Notes under the pieces: model-generated
The model's database searches: none
The model's input: the letters and a program-made list of their open reading frames with translations, nothing else
Told to the model about the DNA's origin: nothing
Program-made: the position numbers and the translations under genes
Shown: positions 49,321 through 56,693 of the stretch, in pieces
Position numbering within the stretch: the first letter of the stretch is position 1
Layout of the letters: every line of letters starts with the position of its first letter
Assembly (NCBI RefSeq): GCF_000716595.1
Contig: NZ_JNXC01000021.1
Span: forward strand, 1 to 64,000
Reading direction: 5' to 3'
Source of the DNA: Saccharothrix sp. NRRL B-16314
GTDB lineage: Bacteria > Actinomycetota > Actinomycetes > Mycobacteriales > Pseudonocardiaceae
DNA: 64,000 nt

Positions 49321-51173
49321 GCCGGCACGACCAGCCGGTGGCTGTCGTCCACCGTGAGCCGTGCCATCCCGTCCAGCAGCCGGTAGTTCTCCTCCGCGGT
49401 CCGGGACGCGATGCGCAGGAACCGGTGACCGTCGACCATGGACTTCCCGGCGCAGTGCTTGACCATGGTGCCGTAGAAGGTGAACAGGTCCTCGGCGAGC
49501 GCGCGCCCGTCCATCGGCCCGGTCAGCTCGACCATGACGAAGTTCGCGTCCGGTCGCCACGCGGTGATGCCCTCGATGTCCACCAGGCCGTGGTAGAGCT
49601 GGTCGCGCTCGACGCGCACCTGGCGGCAGCTGAGCGTGAAGTCGTCGAGGAACCTCGGCAGCAGCCGCAGGAACGACTCGGCGAACCCGTTGACGTTCCA
49701 GATCGGCAGGTCGGCCCGGACGGCGTCCACGAAGTCGGTGTCGGCCGACGCGACGTAGCCGAGCCGCAACCCGCCGATCCCGTACACCTTGCTCATGCTC
49801 TTGAGGATCACGAGGTTCGGGTGCTGGTCCAGCTCACCGGCGAGCGTCTGCCGAGCCGGGTCCCCGCAGAAGTCCACGAAGGACTCGTCGAGCAGCAGGG
49901 TGCAGCCCGCCGACGCCAGCTCGCGGCACAGCCTGCGCAGGTCGGCGGCGGGCACCGCCAGCGACGTCGGGTTGTTCGGGCTGACGACGATCGCCAGCTT
50001 GGCCCCGCACCGCCGCGCCTCGGCGGCCAGGTCGTCGACGTCCAGCTCGAACGACGGCCTCGGCAGCTCGTACCGGACCAGGCGACCGGGCTCGACGCTG
50101 TTCTCGTACTCGTTGAACCCCGGCACGGGGATGATCACCGGGCCGGAGGTGACGCGGACCAGCGCGCGGATCAGCTCCGAACCGCCGTTGGCGACCGCGA
50201 GCCGGTCCTCGTCGAGGCCGAGGGCGAGGGACGCGAGCCGGGCCAGCTCCCGCTGCCCGCTCGGGTAGTGCGCGATGAGGTGGTCCATGTCCCGGGCCAG
50301 CGCGCGTTTCAGACCGCGGGGCGGGAAGTGCAGGTTGTACAGCAGTGCGTGGTCGATCACGGGATAGCGCCAGTAGCTGCCGTAGATCTCGTTGAGCCTG
50401 CGCAGCTGCGCCTTGCGGTCGGTGAGCTGGAACTCGGCCCGGTCGCGGTCGGTGTGGTCGTCGATCTCGAACCACTGCTCGGCCGGCCACACGACCTGGT
50501 GGAACTCGAACCGGCCCTGCTCGATGGAACGTCGGAACGCCGACTCGTAGTAGTCGCCGGTATTGCCGGCGGCGATGGCCGCGTCCAGGGCCGGCACCAA
50601 CTCTTCGACGAGGTAGTCCTTGCGGAGTAACGAGATGTTGACGGTCTTGAAGGTGCCGTCGAAGTCGAAGTCGTCGCCCTGGTTCGGCTTGTCGACCAGG
50701 CAGGTGACGCGCCCGGTCGGGTCCGCGGTGACGACCGTGCCGTCCATCGTGGACGACCACCGCGAGGTGACGAGCACGTTGCCGGCCGGCCTGGTCAGCA
50801 GCGACCGCAGCAGGTGGCCGCGGAAGACGATGTCGGCTTCGAGCAGCAGCACGTCCTCGGTGAGGTGCTCGCGGGCCAGCCAGAGCGAGTAGATGTTGTT
50901 GGTCGTGCGGAACTCCTCCGACATGACGTACGTGATGTCGATGCCCGCGAAGCGGGGGCCGACGGCCTCCCGGATCTGCTCGTGCATGTGGCCGACCACG
51001 ATCACGGCGGTTTCGACGCCGACGGCCGCGAGGTTCTCCAACGTCCGGTGCAGGATCGCCTTGTGGGCGACCTCGATGAGCGGCTTCGGGCTGACACGGG
51101 TGGACAGACCGAGGCGGTTCCCCCTGCCCGCGGCCAGGATGACGGCTCGGGTGGGTGTCGTGGCTGTAGTCAA
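49317..51173 (-). CDS. Bifunctional nucleotidyltransferase/PLP-dependent enzyme (FrbH-like fusion)
   Basis: A 618-residue fusion. Residues 1-245 are a LicC-type nucleotidyltransferase: VILAAGRGNRLG, PKPLIEV and FRTTNNIYSLWL, with LLLEADIVF as the metal site. Residues about 255-610 are a fold-type I PLP enzyme close to HisC and threonine-phosphate decarboxylase: SPNNPTS, LLLDESFVDF and ILKSMSKVYGIGGLRLG with the PLP lysine at about 462. FrbH of FR-900098 biosynthesis has the same fusion: it attaches CMP to an aminophosphonate and decarboxylates it. The TTG start (51173) has GGAGAAG upstream. The substrate here, phosphonate or phosphate ester, is open. Confidence 0.85.
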   Translation of the reverse strand: MTTATTPTRAVILAAGRGNRLGLSTRVSPKPLIEVAHKAILHRTLENLAAVGVETAVIVVGHMHEQIREAVGPRFAGIDITYVMSEEFRTTNNIYSLWLAREHLTEDVLLLEADIVFRGHLLRSLLTRPAGNVLVTSRWSSTMDGTVVTADPTGRVTCLVDKPNQGDDFDFDGTFKTVNISLLRKDYLVEELVPALDAAIAAGNTGDYYESAFRRSIEQGRFEFHQVVWPAEQWFEIDDHTDRDRAEFQLTDRKAQLRRLNEIYGSYWRYPVIDHALLYNLHFPPRGLKRALARDMDHLIAHYPSGQRELARLASLALGLDEDRLAVANGGSELIRALVRVTSGPVIIPVPGFNEYENSVEPGRLVRYELPRPSFELDVDDLAAEARRCGAKLAIVVSPNNPTSLAVPAADLRRLCRELASAGCTLLLDESFVDFCGDPARQTLAGELDQHPNLVILKSMSKVYGIGGLRLGYVASADTDFVDAVRADLPIWNVNGFAESFLRLLPRFLDDFTLSCRQVRVERDQLYHGLVDIEGITAWRPDANFVMVELTGPMDGRALAEDLFTFYGTMVKHCAGKSMVDGHRFLRIASRTAEENYRLLDGMARLTVDDSHRLVVPA

Positions 51174-51237
51174 GGATCTTCTCCGTGAGCGCGCGGACGG
51201 GCCGCAGGCGCTCCTGCCGGCGGCGACAACGATTTCG

Positions 51238-52521
51238 TCAGACGATGGCGGGGCGACGCAGGGTCGAGGTGATGACGGACCCGACGTCGTGCTGGTAGAG
51301 CCAGACGCCGTCCGCCCGACCGCGGAAGCGCGGCTCGCCACCGACCGCGGCGGACACCCGCAGCCCGCAGCCGAGCCCGAACGCGACGAGTTCCGGCACG
51401 GACCGCCCGGCCTCGTCGACGAGGTGCCCGTCGGCGTCGACCGCGTGGCCGTCCGCCGTCGTGAGCAGGCGCAACGACTCGCCGTCCCGTCCGGTGACGG
51501 GTGGGACGGCGCCGTCGAACCCGGTCGCCGCGACCACGAGGTCCGCGGACGCGAGCACGTCGGTGTACGTCCGACGCGGGGTGTCCCGGGTGATCGGCAG
51601 CACGTCGAGCGTCGCCGGCCGTGAACCGGCCAAACCCAACGTGCGGGCCGCGAGATCCTTCGCCCTGCCGCGCAGGCCGCTGTACCGGTTCACCCTGCCG
51701 CTCAACGGGCACACGTCCTCGGTGTCGAACGGGTAGCCGTCGGCGGCGGCCAAGGCGGTGCTGGTGTAGAACAACCGCAGCGGGCTGCGGTGGAGCACCG
51801 TGACGTGCGGACGTGCGCCGAGCACTTCCTCCTTCAGCAACAGGTGCGCGACCGACCAGGCGCTGTGCGCGCCACCGACGACGACCACGCGGGCGTTCGG
51901 CCCCAGCGGGGGGAGTTCGGTGCGGCGGTCGATCACCGCCGAGGAGTGCACCGACTTCCCGAGGTAGTCCCGCAGGCTCAGGTCGTCACGCAGTTCGACC
52001 CGGTCCAGCGGACGTGGCCGCCCGCCGGTGGCGACGACGACGGTGCGCGCCGTCGCGGTGTCCGCCGCGCCGGTGACCTCGTCGACCATCCGCACCTCGG
52101 CCCCGCCGGCCGGTAACAGCCGGATGGCGTCGACCCGGGTGCCCAGGCGGACGTCACCACCGGGGTGCGCGGAAATCGCTTCGCCCACAACGGTTCCGAG
52201 CTCGCGCAGGTACTCGCCCACCACCGGCAGCGGCGGCGTCGTGCCGGCGAGCGCCCGCACGGCCGCCACCGACGGGTGGTTGCGCAGCGCGGCGAGCCGG
52301 GGGTCCACGGCGTCGTCGTCCAGCGCTTCCAGGAACGCCCCGCCGAGCGAGTTGGCCTCGATCCGGTAGTGCGCCAGGGAGCCCGCGCCGAGCTGCGTCG
52401 ACCGCTCGACCAGCAGGACGCCGGGTGCGAGGAACGCGTCAAGTGCGTTGTGCCGCATGGCGTGCACGAAAAGCCCAGTGCCCGCCGGACCACCGCCGCA
52501 GACGATCAGGTCGTGGTTCAC
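51238..52521 (-). CDS. FAD/NAD(P)-dependent monooxygenase-like flavoprotein
   Basis: A 427-residue flavoprotein with two dinucleotide sites: the FAD site LIVCGGGPAGTG at residues 5-16 and the NADP site VVVVGGAHSAWSV near 190. TGFDG near 343 follows the flavin-monooxygenase and N-hydroxylase pattern (ATG-like motif). N-hydroxylating relatives act on amines before acylation to hydroxamates, as FrbG does in FR-900098. The GTG start overlaps the acyltransferase stop by 4 bp, which supports consecutive N-hydroxylation and N-acylation. A simple reductase role cannot be excluded. Confidence 0.75.
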   Translation of the reverse strand: MNHDLIVCGGGPAGTGLFVHAMRHNALDAFLAPGVLLVERSTQLGAGSLAHYRIEANSLGGAFLEALDDDAVDPRLAALRNHPSVAAVRALAGTTPPLPVVGEYLRELGTVVGEAISAHPGGDVRLGTRVDAIRLLPAGGAEVRMVDEVTGAADTATARTVVVATGGRPRPLDRVELRDDLSLRDYLGKSVHSSAVIDRRTELPPLGPNARVVVVGGAHSAWSVAHLLLKEEVLGARPHVTVLHRSPLRLFYTSTALAAADGYPFDTEDVCPLSGRVNRYSGLRGRAKDLAARTLGLAGSRPATLDVLPITRDTPRRTYTDVLASADLVVAATGFDGAVPPVTGRDGESLRLLTTADGHAVDADGHLVDEAGRSVPELVAFGLGCGLRVSAAVGGEPRFRGRADGVWLYQHDVGSVITSTLRRPAIV

Positions 52522-53330
52522 GCGACGGTCTCCAGCGCGCGGTGGGCGAGCATCCAGTCCACCGCGAGGTCGACGAACGGTCGCTGCGGGAACAGGACGG
52601 CCTCGCCGTCACCGACCTTGCCCGTGCGGGCCTCGGGCAGGCGGTCGAGGCACCACCGGCCCATCGGCTCGAAGTCCTCTTCGTAGAGCTCGATGTCGGC
52701 GCAGGTCGTCCACCGGGTGCGGCCTCCGTGCGGCACGGGCACCGACCTGGTGAGCGTTCTGCGGCCCGCGTAGTCGGCCCGGTTCTCGGCGAGGTGGAAC
52801 GACGTGTTCTTCGCGAAACCGATGCCCAGCAACAACACCCACCCGTCCACGTCGTAGACCCGTGCCAACGGAGAACCTTCGCCGAAGCGGTAGTCCAACG
52901 CGTGCTCACCGACGATGTGCGCGGCCTTCGGTCCACTCGCCGCGAACGAGTTCTGCGGGTGCGGACTGCGCAGGACGCCGTGTCCGGTGCGGAAGCACTC
53001 GGCGACCGCACCCGTGCCACGGGTGGCCGTGCGCGCTTCGTCGTAGGCGGGCAGCTCTTCCCGGATCGTGTCCCACCATTCCCGCGGTGCGGGAGGGTTG
53101 CGCCAGGTGGCCGGATCGGACAGCTGCCCCGAGAACGTCGGCATGACCAGCGTCCCAGCGGTTCCGACAGCCGTTTCGAGCGCGGTGACCACGGCGTGCG
53201 CGCCACCGCACACCCAGCCGAGGGCGCTCAGGGACGAGTGCACGAGGAGGGTGCTCCCCTCCACCACGCCCAGTGAACGCAGGTCGCGTCCTAACGAGCG
53301 TGCTGTGACAACAGCGGAACCGTCCACCAA
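52518..53330 (-). CDS. AAC(3)/YokD/FrbF-family N-acyltransferase
   Basis: A 270-residue member of the AAC(3) antibiotic acetyltransferase family: LLVHSSLSALGWVCGGAHAV near residue 28, LVMPTFSGQ near 60, and SPHPQNSFAASGP near 120 with the catalytic His region, then LLLGIGFAKNTSFHLAE. Besides aminoglycoside resistance enzymes the family includes FrbF, the N-acetyltransferase of FR-900098. First gene of the operon; the adjacent TTG (53330) and GTG (53327) are alternative starts after GGGGAG. In this context N-acylation of a pathway amine or hydroxylamine is more likely than aminoglycoside resistance. Confidence 0.85.
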   Translation of the reverse strand: MVDGSAVVTARSLGRDLRSLGVVEGSTLLVHSSLSALGWVCGGAHAVVTALETAVGTAGTLVMPTFSGQLSDPATWRNPPAPREWWDTIREELPAYDEARTATRGTGAVAECFRTGHGVLRSPHPQNSFAASGPKAAHIVGEHALDYRFGEGSPLARVYDVDGWVLLLGIGFAKNTSFHLAENRADYAGRRTLTRSVPVPHGGRTRWTTCADIELYEEDFEPMGRWCLDRLPEARTGKVGDGEAVLFPQRPFVDLAVDWMLAHRALETVA

Positions 53331-53515
53331 TGGCTTCTCCCCCCAGTGGCCACCTGGCTGTTACCAGACGTTTACCCTAGGCATTGGTGCACCGCAAGCG
53401 GAGTGATCTCACCGTGACAGGCGCTCACGTCTCGTCTCGGCGAAGTCCTTGGCGGCCCACCGGATTCCCCGAAACCGAACAATGCGGGTCTTCGAAGTAC
53501 CCAAACAGCGTGACC

Positions 53516-53528
53516 GTCCGTAACGGAC
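53516..53528. promoter_or_regulatory. Palindrome upstream of the biosynthetic operon
   Basis: GTCCGT-A-ACGGAC is a perfect 13-bp dyad about 190 bp upstream of the first gene. It is the only strong palindrome I see in the 260-bp leader (53331-53590). A role in control is speculative. Confidence 0.3.
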
Positions 53529-53590
53529 AGTAGCCGCACGGCCGTGGACAGTCCCGATCACCACCACGACGTCCGCTCCTGGAACAGAGT

Positions 53591-53917
53591 TCAGCGGAAG
53601 CGGGCTGTGTCGCCGTCGATGCGGAGCAGGAACTCGGTGATGGGTGGTCCGCCGTCACTCGGCAGGAGCACAAGACCTGCCGTCATGATCGCTTCGTCAG
53701 CCGCACGGGCCGCCTCCAGGTCTCTGCGCCTCCATGCCTCGGCAGAGCGGGCGATGAGAGGGCGCACGTCCTCCCACGCCGGACCTGGCTGGAAGCGGCA
53801 GTCGGACCAGAACATGTCCTGTGCCTCGAAGATCAGCGTTCCGACGGGACGATCCGCCAGTTCGAGCGCCCAGGTCACCTTCGGCGAATCGCTCGCTTGC
53901 GCGTCACCTGCGGGCAC
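53591..53917 (-). CDS. Hypothetical protein, 108 aa
   Basis: A 108-residue acidic protein without recognised family: TWALELADRPVGTLIFEAQD, then WEDVRPLIARSAEAWRRRDL, ending ITEFLLRIDGDTARFR. I chose the GTG at 53917; the longer open frame upstream runs through the terminator and tRNA fragment and cannot be real. It is probably a chromosomal gene flanking the AICE insertion site. Function unknown. Confidence 0.6.
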   Translation of the reverse strand: MPAGDAQASDSPKVTWALELADRPVGTLIFEAQDMFWSDCRFQPGPAWEDVRPLIARSAEAWRRRDLEAARAADEAIMTAGLVLLPSDGGPPITEFLLRIDGDTARFR

Positions 53918-53945
53918 GCCCGAAGCATACGACTGACGCGGTCCC

Positions 53946-54035
53946 CACCCGGTGGCAAGACGGCCCGGCAGTCGATCACCGTGCCCTGCCACCCGACCCG
54001 CGCGACCGTCCCGCCCGGCAAGCCGCGGTCTCTGT
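53946..54035. repeat. Direct repeat copy 1 flanking the tRNA fragment
   Basis: Shares several blocks with copy 2 at 54428: TGGCAAG-CGGC, CGGCAGTCGATC, and CGCGCGA-CGTCCCG followed by CCGGCAAGCCGCGG. Spacing between blocks differs by about 10-15 bp. It lies on the chromosomal side of the tRNA fragment. Confidence 0.5.
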
Positions 54036-54185
54036 ACCGACGTGATGACCGCCCGGCCGCGTTCCGGCCGGCGGCGCGTCTCGACCCGGTAGCACCGTCG
54101 ACCCCTGACCGGGTCGATGGCCGCCGCCACCGGCAGCGGGCCAGGCCTGCGGGCAGATCCCGGCTGACGGCGACTGAGGTAAAAG

Positions 54186-54224
54186 ATCAGGCCCCGAGCG
54201 CGTTGCCGCTGCTCAGGGCCTGAT
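54186..54224 (-). terminator. Terminator downstream of the chromosomal tRNA-Arg
   Basis: ATCAGGCCC (54186-54194) pairs with GGGCCTGAT (54216-54224). On the minus strand the stem is followed by CTTTTACC. It lies 18 bp beyond the tRNA 3' end, identifying this side as the original chromosomal flank of the tRNA gene. Confidence 0.65.
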
Positions 54225-54241
54225 TCACCCGGCGAAAGGTG

Positions 54242-54288
54242 AGTGCCCCCGGCAGGATTCGAACCTGCGACACACGGTTTAGGAAACC
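54242..54288 (-). tRNA. 3' half of tRNA-Arg(CCT), attachment site of the AICE
   Basis: The minus strand reads an anticodon arm GCGGT-TTCCTAA-ACCGT (54288-54272; anticodon CCT), a 5-nt variable loop, the T-arm GCAGG-TTCGAAT-CCTGC (54266-54250) and a 3' acceptor strand CGGGGGC plus A (54249-54242). Upstream of 54288 there is no D-arm or 5' acceptor strand. This is the pattern left by a tRNA-integrating element, which restores an intact tRNA at its other end. Confidence 0.85.
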
Positions 54289-54802
54289 GCGTGGCCCAAG
54301 TCGCGTTGCGCATCACCTGACCTGTACGAACCCGGTCCCAGCGCTCACCACGCCACACAGCCAGTCCGTGAGGAGTCCGCAGTCCGCGCGCTGCCCTTCG
54401 GCGGGCCTCGCTCCAGCGCGCCCAAGACCCGATGGCAAGGCGGCGAAGCCGTCGCGGCAGTCGATCGCCCCGGCCACCACGGTAGCCGGGTAACCGCGCG
54501 ATCGTCCCGACCGGCAAGCCGCGGGACTCCTCGGCTTCCAGCTCCGTTGCGCCCAGACGGCGTTGCCCCGGTGCTCCCTTATGCCGTTGCCGCTCCGCGC
54601 CGCCTCCGGGCCATGTGCACCGACTCCGCGCACGGCCGCCGGGTGGAGCGAAGCGGGAGCCCGGCGTGCCGTGATGCGGGAGTCGGTGCCAACATGCCCC
54701 CGGCCTGCCCGCGCGCAGCTGCAGGCGGCGCGCCTTGATCCTGTATAGCCGGATTCGGCAGTGGTCCCAGGTTGGATGTGCCCTGGTTGCCGGCCAGCTC
54801 CT
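54289..54802. other. Non-coding left end of the AICE
   Basis: About 500 bp with no credible gene; frames in it lack start signals and family matches. It carries direct repeat copy 2 (54428-54530). Confidence 0.5.
54428..54530. repeat. Direct repeat copy 2 inside the AICE end
   Basis: Counterpart of the copy at 53946-54035: TGGCAAG, CGGCAGTCGATC, CGCGCGATCGTCCCG and CCGGCAAGCCGCGG occur in the same order and orientation, about 480 bp away across the tRNA fragment. Confidence 0.5.
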
Positions 54803-54857
54803 GGCGTATTACGCCTTGTGCTCGCTGGTTGTTTTCCGTAATACGGTTATCTACACT
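54803..54857 (+). promoter_or_regulatory. Leaderless promoter with two palindromic operators
   Basis: TTGTTT (54829-54834), a 17-bp spacer and TACACT (54852-54857) form a good sigma-70-type promoter; transcription should begin at or next to the GTG at 54864. The spacer holds CCGTA-A-TACGG (54836-54846), and a related GGCGTA-T-TACGCC lies at 54803-54815, centres 32 bp apart. Repressor control is likely. Confidence 0.65.
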
Positions 54858-54863
54858 GAGGGG

Positions 54864-55226
54864 GTGCCGGCTGGTGAGGACGACTATGACGGTGTGGCCT
54901 ACGGAGACCTGGTCTTCGGGGATGTGGACTGGTCGGAGGTAGGTGATCATGACCCGGCTCGGCGGTCCGCCAGGAAGGGGACGACCGAGCAGAACGTCCA
55001 TGTGGAATGGGCGACGGAGGCTTGTCAAGATCCACGGCGCTGGGTGCGGTCAGCCGGGAGTAAGTCCGGAATGACCGTCAAGGTCACCGGTTACTCGGAG
55101 TCTGCCGGGTTCCTTGTGACGGCGGTAGTGGCACCGAAGGACAGCCCGCCTCGAACCAGCTGGTGGGGTGCATCGGCCTGGAAGGCCAACACCAAGGACA
55201 TGGAGCAGTATAGGGAGGGCGGATGA
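54864..55226 (+). CDS. Hypothetical AICE protein, 120 aa
   Basis: A 120-residue protein of unknown family starting MPAGEDDYDGVAYGDLVFGD, rich in Asp and Trp, without membrane segments. I chose the GTG at 54864 because a clear promoter ends 6 bp before it, giving a leaderless transcript; an upstream in-frame ATG (54735) would put the promoter inside the gene. Its stop overlaps the following RHH gene by 4 bp, so the two, and probably the beta-family gene, form one transcript. Confidence 0.65.
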   Translation: MPAGEDDYDGVAYGDLVFGDVDWSEVGDHDPARRSARKGTTEQNVHVEWATEACQDPRRWVRSAGSKSGMTVKVTGYSESAGFLVTAVVAPKDSPPRTSWWGASAWKANTKDMEQYREGG

Positions 55227-55639
55227 GCGAGAGCATTCGAGACATGCTTGCGCGGGAGGCCGCCGAGGCTGAGGCGCAGGCGGAAGCGGAAGAGCGAGGG
55301 GAAGTCGCTCCTCCGCGAGGACAGCGAGGACGGAAGCGCGCTGAAGACCCTTCCCAGGTTTATGCGGTCCGAATTCCCGTATCTCGACTCAATGAATTGC
55401 GCGAACTTGCCGACAGTCTAGGCGTGCCTCCTACTTCTTTGATTCGAGAGTGGGTCATTGGGAAGCTGGATGAAGCAAAAGAAAATGAACACTCCGATGT
55501 CGCGTCAGTCGCACGCCTCGGCGCAGATTCGCTCGCTCCAGGAGAAGTGCGTCTAGGGCCACCGAGGCAGCCGAAGTTTGTCGAAGGATTGGACTTGTTG
55601 CCGCAGAAAGTGGTGCAGCGTAGGAGGCGTCGTGCCTGA
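55223..55639 (+). CDS. Ribbon-helix-helix-like DNA-binding protein
   Basis: A 138-residue protein. After a charged Glu/Ala helix and a basic linker (RGQRGRKRAED), residues about 48-80 read YAVRIPVSRLNELRELADSL followed by PPTSLIREWVIGKLDE, a CopG/Arc-like ribbon-helix-helix. The tail is basic (VVQRRRRRA). It overlaps the genes on both sides (4 and 8 bp). RHH proteins in such positions are often autorepressors or antitoxins; the operator pair upstream could be its target. The sequence from about 55330 has clearly lower GC than the surroundings. Confidence 0.7.
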   Translation: MSESIRDMLAREAAEAEAQAEAEERGEVAPPRGQRGRKRAEDPSQVYAVRIPVSRLNELRELADSLGVPPTSLIREWVIGKLDEAKENEHSDVASVARLGADSLAPGEVRLGPPRQPKFVEGLDLLPQKVVQRRRRRA

Positions 55640-56693
55640 CACTTTGTATGTTCCGGTATTGAAGGGCAGGCAAGGCGAGCTTTCGGCCCTCGGAAAGATA
55701 CAGCCTATAACGCGTTCGGCAGTTCTTCCGCTTCTTGAGATAGTCCCCGGTGAGTCCGACGATCCGGAATCGGTCCGGCGCGTGATCGATCGGACTGCTA
55801 AAAAGCTTGATCAATGGGGCGGAGAAAGGTTGATGGTCGATGCCGGCTTGCTTGGTTCGACTACACCGGTACAAGATGAATCAGGTGCCGCTGCCTATGC
55901 AGTTGCTAAGGCTCGCGAGTTCGGGATTGGGGCTATTCCGGTAGTCCGTCTCGCTGACGGCGAGTTGGCACGCAATGATGTGCGTAATACGCACCAGTCA
56001 TATCAATCTGGAATTGCTATTCGCCTCAATGTCGAGGACATGGATGAAGATCCAGACGACGTAAATGACGCTGTGTCTGCCCTGCTCGATCAACTCAGCG
56101 TCAAGCGTGCGGACGCCATTTTGATCCTAGATCTGGGTGTAGTGCAAGGCGACATCGCTGTCAGAGCAGGCTCGCGCATGGTTCTTGATGTGCTTCGCGA
56201 TGCTGACGGAGTCGATGAATGGCGGCATATTGTCGTCGCATCTGGTGCTTTTCCAGCGGATTTGTCTACAATACTTCCCCGTAGCATTGGTGATCTACCT
56301 CGTTACGATGCCGCCTTGTATGACGCTCTACGGGGCCGTCGTCGCCTACCGCGTTTGCCGCTGTTCGGTGACTATGGTGTGTCTTACCCACTTCTATCCA
56401 GTGGGCCCCCGTTCCCTGCTGCGCCACAGTTGCGCTATACAGTATCTGATCGTTGGCTCGTTCTGAAAGGTAAGCGCAGCGATCCGCGTGGTAATGAACA
56501 ATTCTACGAAGTATGTGACACAATCGCGGGGCACCCGGAATTTGCAGGAGCGGCATTGGGTGCGGCTGACGCCAGGATCGCCGATTCGCGTGCATACGGC
56601 GGTCCCGGCAACGGCTCAACTTGGCGTGAGATTGGCACTACTCACCATCTTGACTTCGTAGTACGTAGATTTACCACTGTTGGCGAGCCTTGA
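55632..56693 (+). CDS. T4-beta-family protein (sce7725-like)
   Basis: A 353-residue protein beginning with LYVPVLKGRQGELSAL and TRSAVLPLLEIVPG, the signature start of the phage T4 beta-protein family and related sce7725 proteins. Its biochemical role is not established; the fold looks like a TIM-barrel-type alpha/beta protein. Codon usage is AT-richer than the genome (many T- and A-ending codons). The GTG start overlaps the RHH gene by 8 bp. It converges with an sce7726-type gene (23-bp overlap); families of these names commonly neighbour each other, which suggests a joint system. Confidence 0.75.
   Translation: MPDTLYVPVLKGRQGELSALGKIQPITRSAVLPLLEIVPGESDDPESVRRVIDRTAKKLDQWGGERLMVDAGLLGSTTPVQDESGAAAYAVAKAREFGIGAIPVVRLADGELARNDVRNTHQSYQSGIAIRLNVEDMDEDPDDVNDAVSALLDQLSVKRADAILILDLGVVQGDIAVRAGSRMVLDVLRDADGVDEWRHIVVASGAFPADLSTILPRSIGDLPRYDAALYDALRGRRRLPRLPLFGDYGVSYPLLSSGPPFPAAPQLRYTVSDRWLVLKGKRSDPRGNEQFYEVCDTIAGHPEFAGAALGAADARIADSRAYGGPGNGSTWREIGTTHHLDFVVRRFTTVGEP

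Larger units (their letters stand above)
44195..53330 (-). other. Eight-gene biosynthetic operon (candidate natural-product cluster)
   Basis: Genes run 53330 to 44195 on one strand: N-acyltransferase, flavoprotein, nucleotidyltransferase-PLP fusion, CDP-alcohol transferase, HAD hydrolase, two ATP-grasp ligases and MFS pump. Six of the seven junctions overlap by 4-7 bp; the other is a 64-bp gap with a strong GGAGAAG site. The set suggests activation of a phosphorus-containing amine as a CMP adduct, N-hydroxylation, N-acylation, ligation to amino acids or other carboxylates, and export. Confidence 0.7.

Noticed and set aside
52518..53330. Stand-alone aminoglycoside resistance gene
   Set aside because: It is translationally coupled to seven biosynthetic genes, and the family includes biosynthetic acyltransferases such as FrbF.
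53425..53673. 82-codon minus-strand frame in the operon leader
   Set aside because: It overlaps the end of the 108-residue gene in another frame, is Cys/Arg/Ser-rich and has no homology signals.
54242..54288. Complete tRNA-Arg gene
   Set aside because: The D-arm and 5' acceptor strand are missing upstream of the anticodon arm; only the 3' half is present.
54313..54633. Minus-strand 106-codon frame in the AICE left end
   Set aside because: No start signal or family match; it covers the direct repeat and the region next to the tRNA junction and is probably a random high-GC frame.
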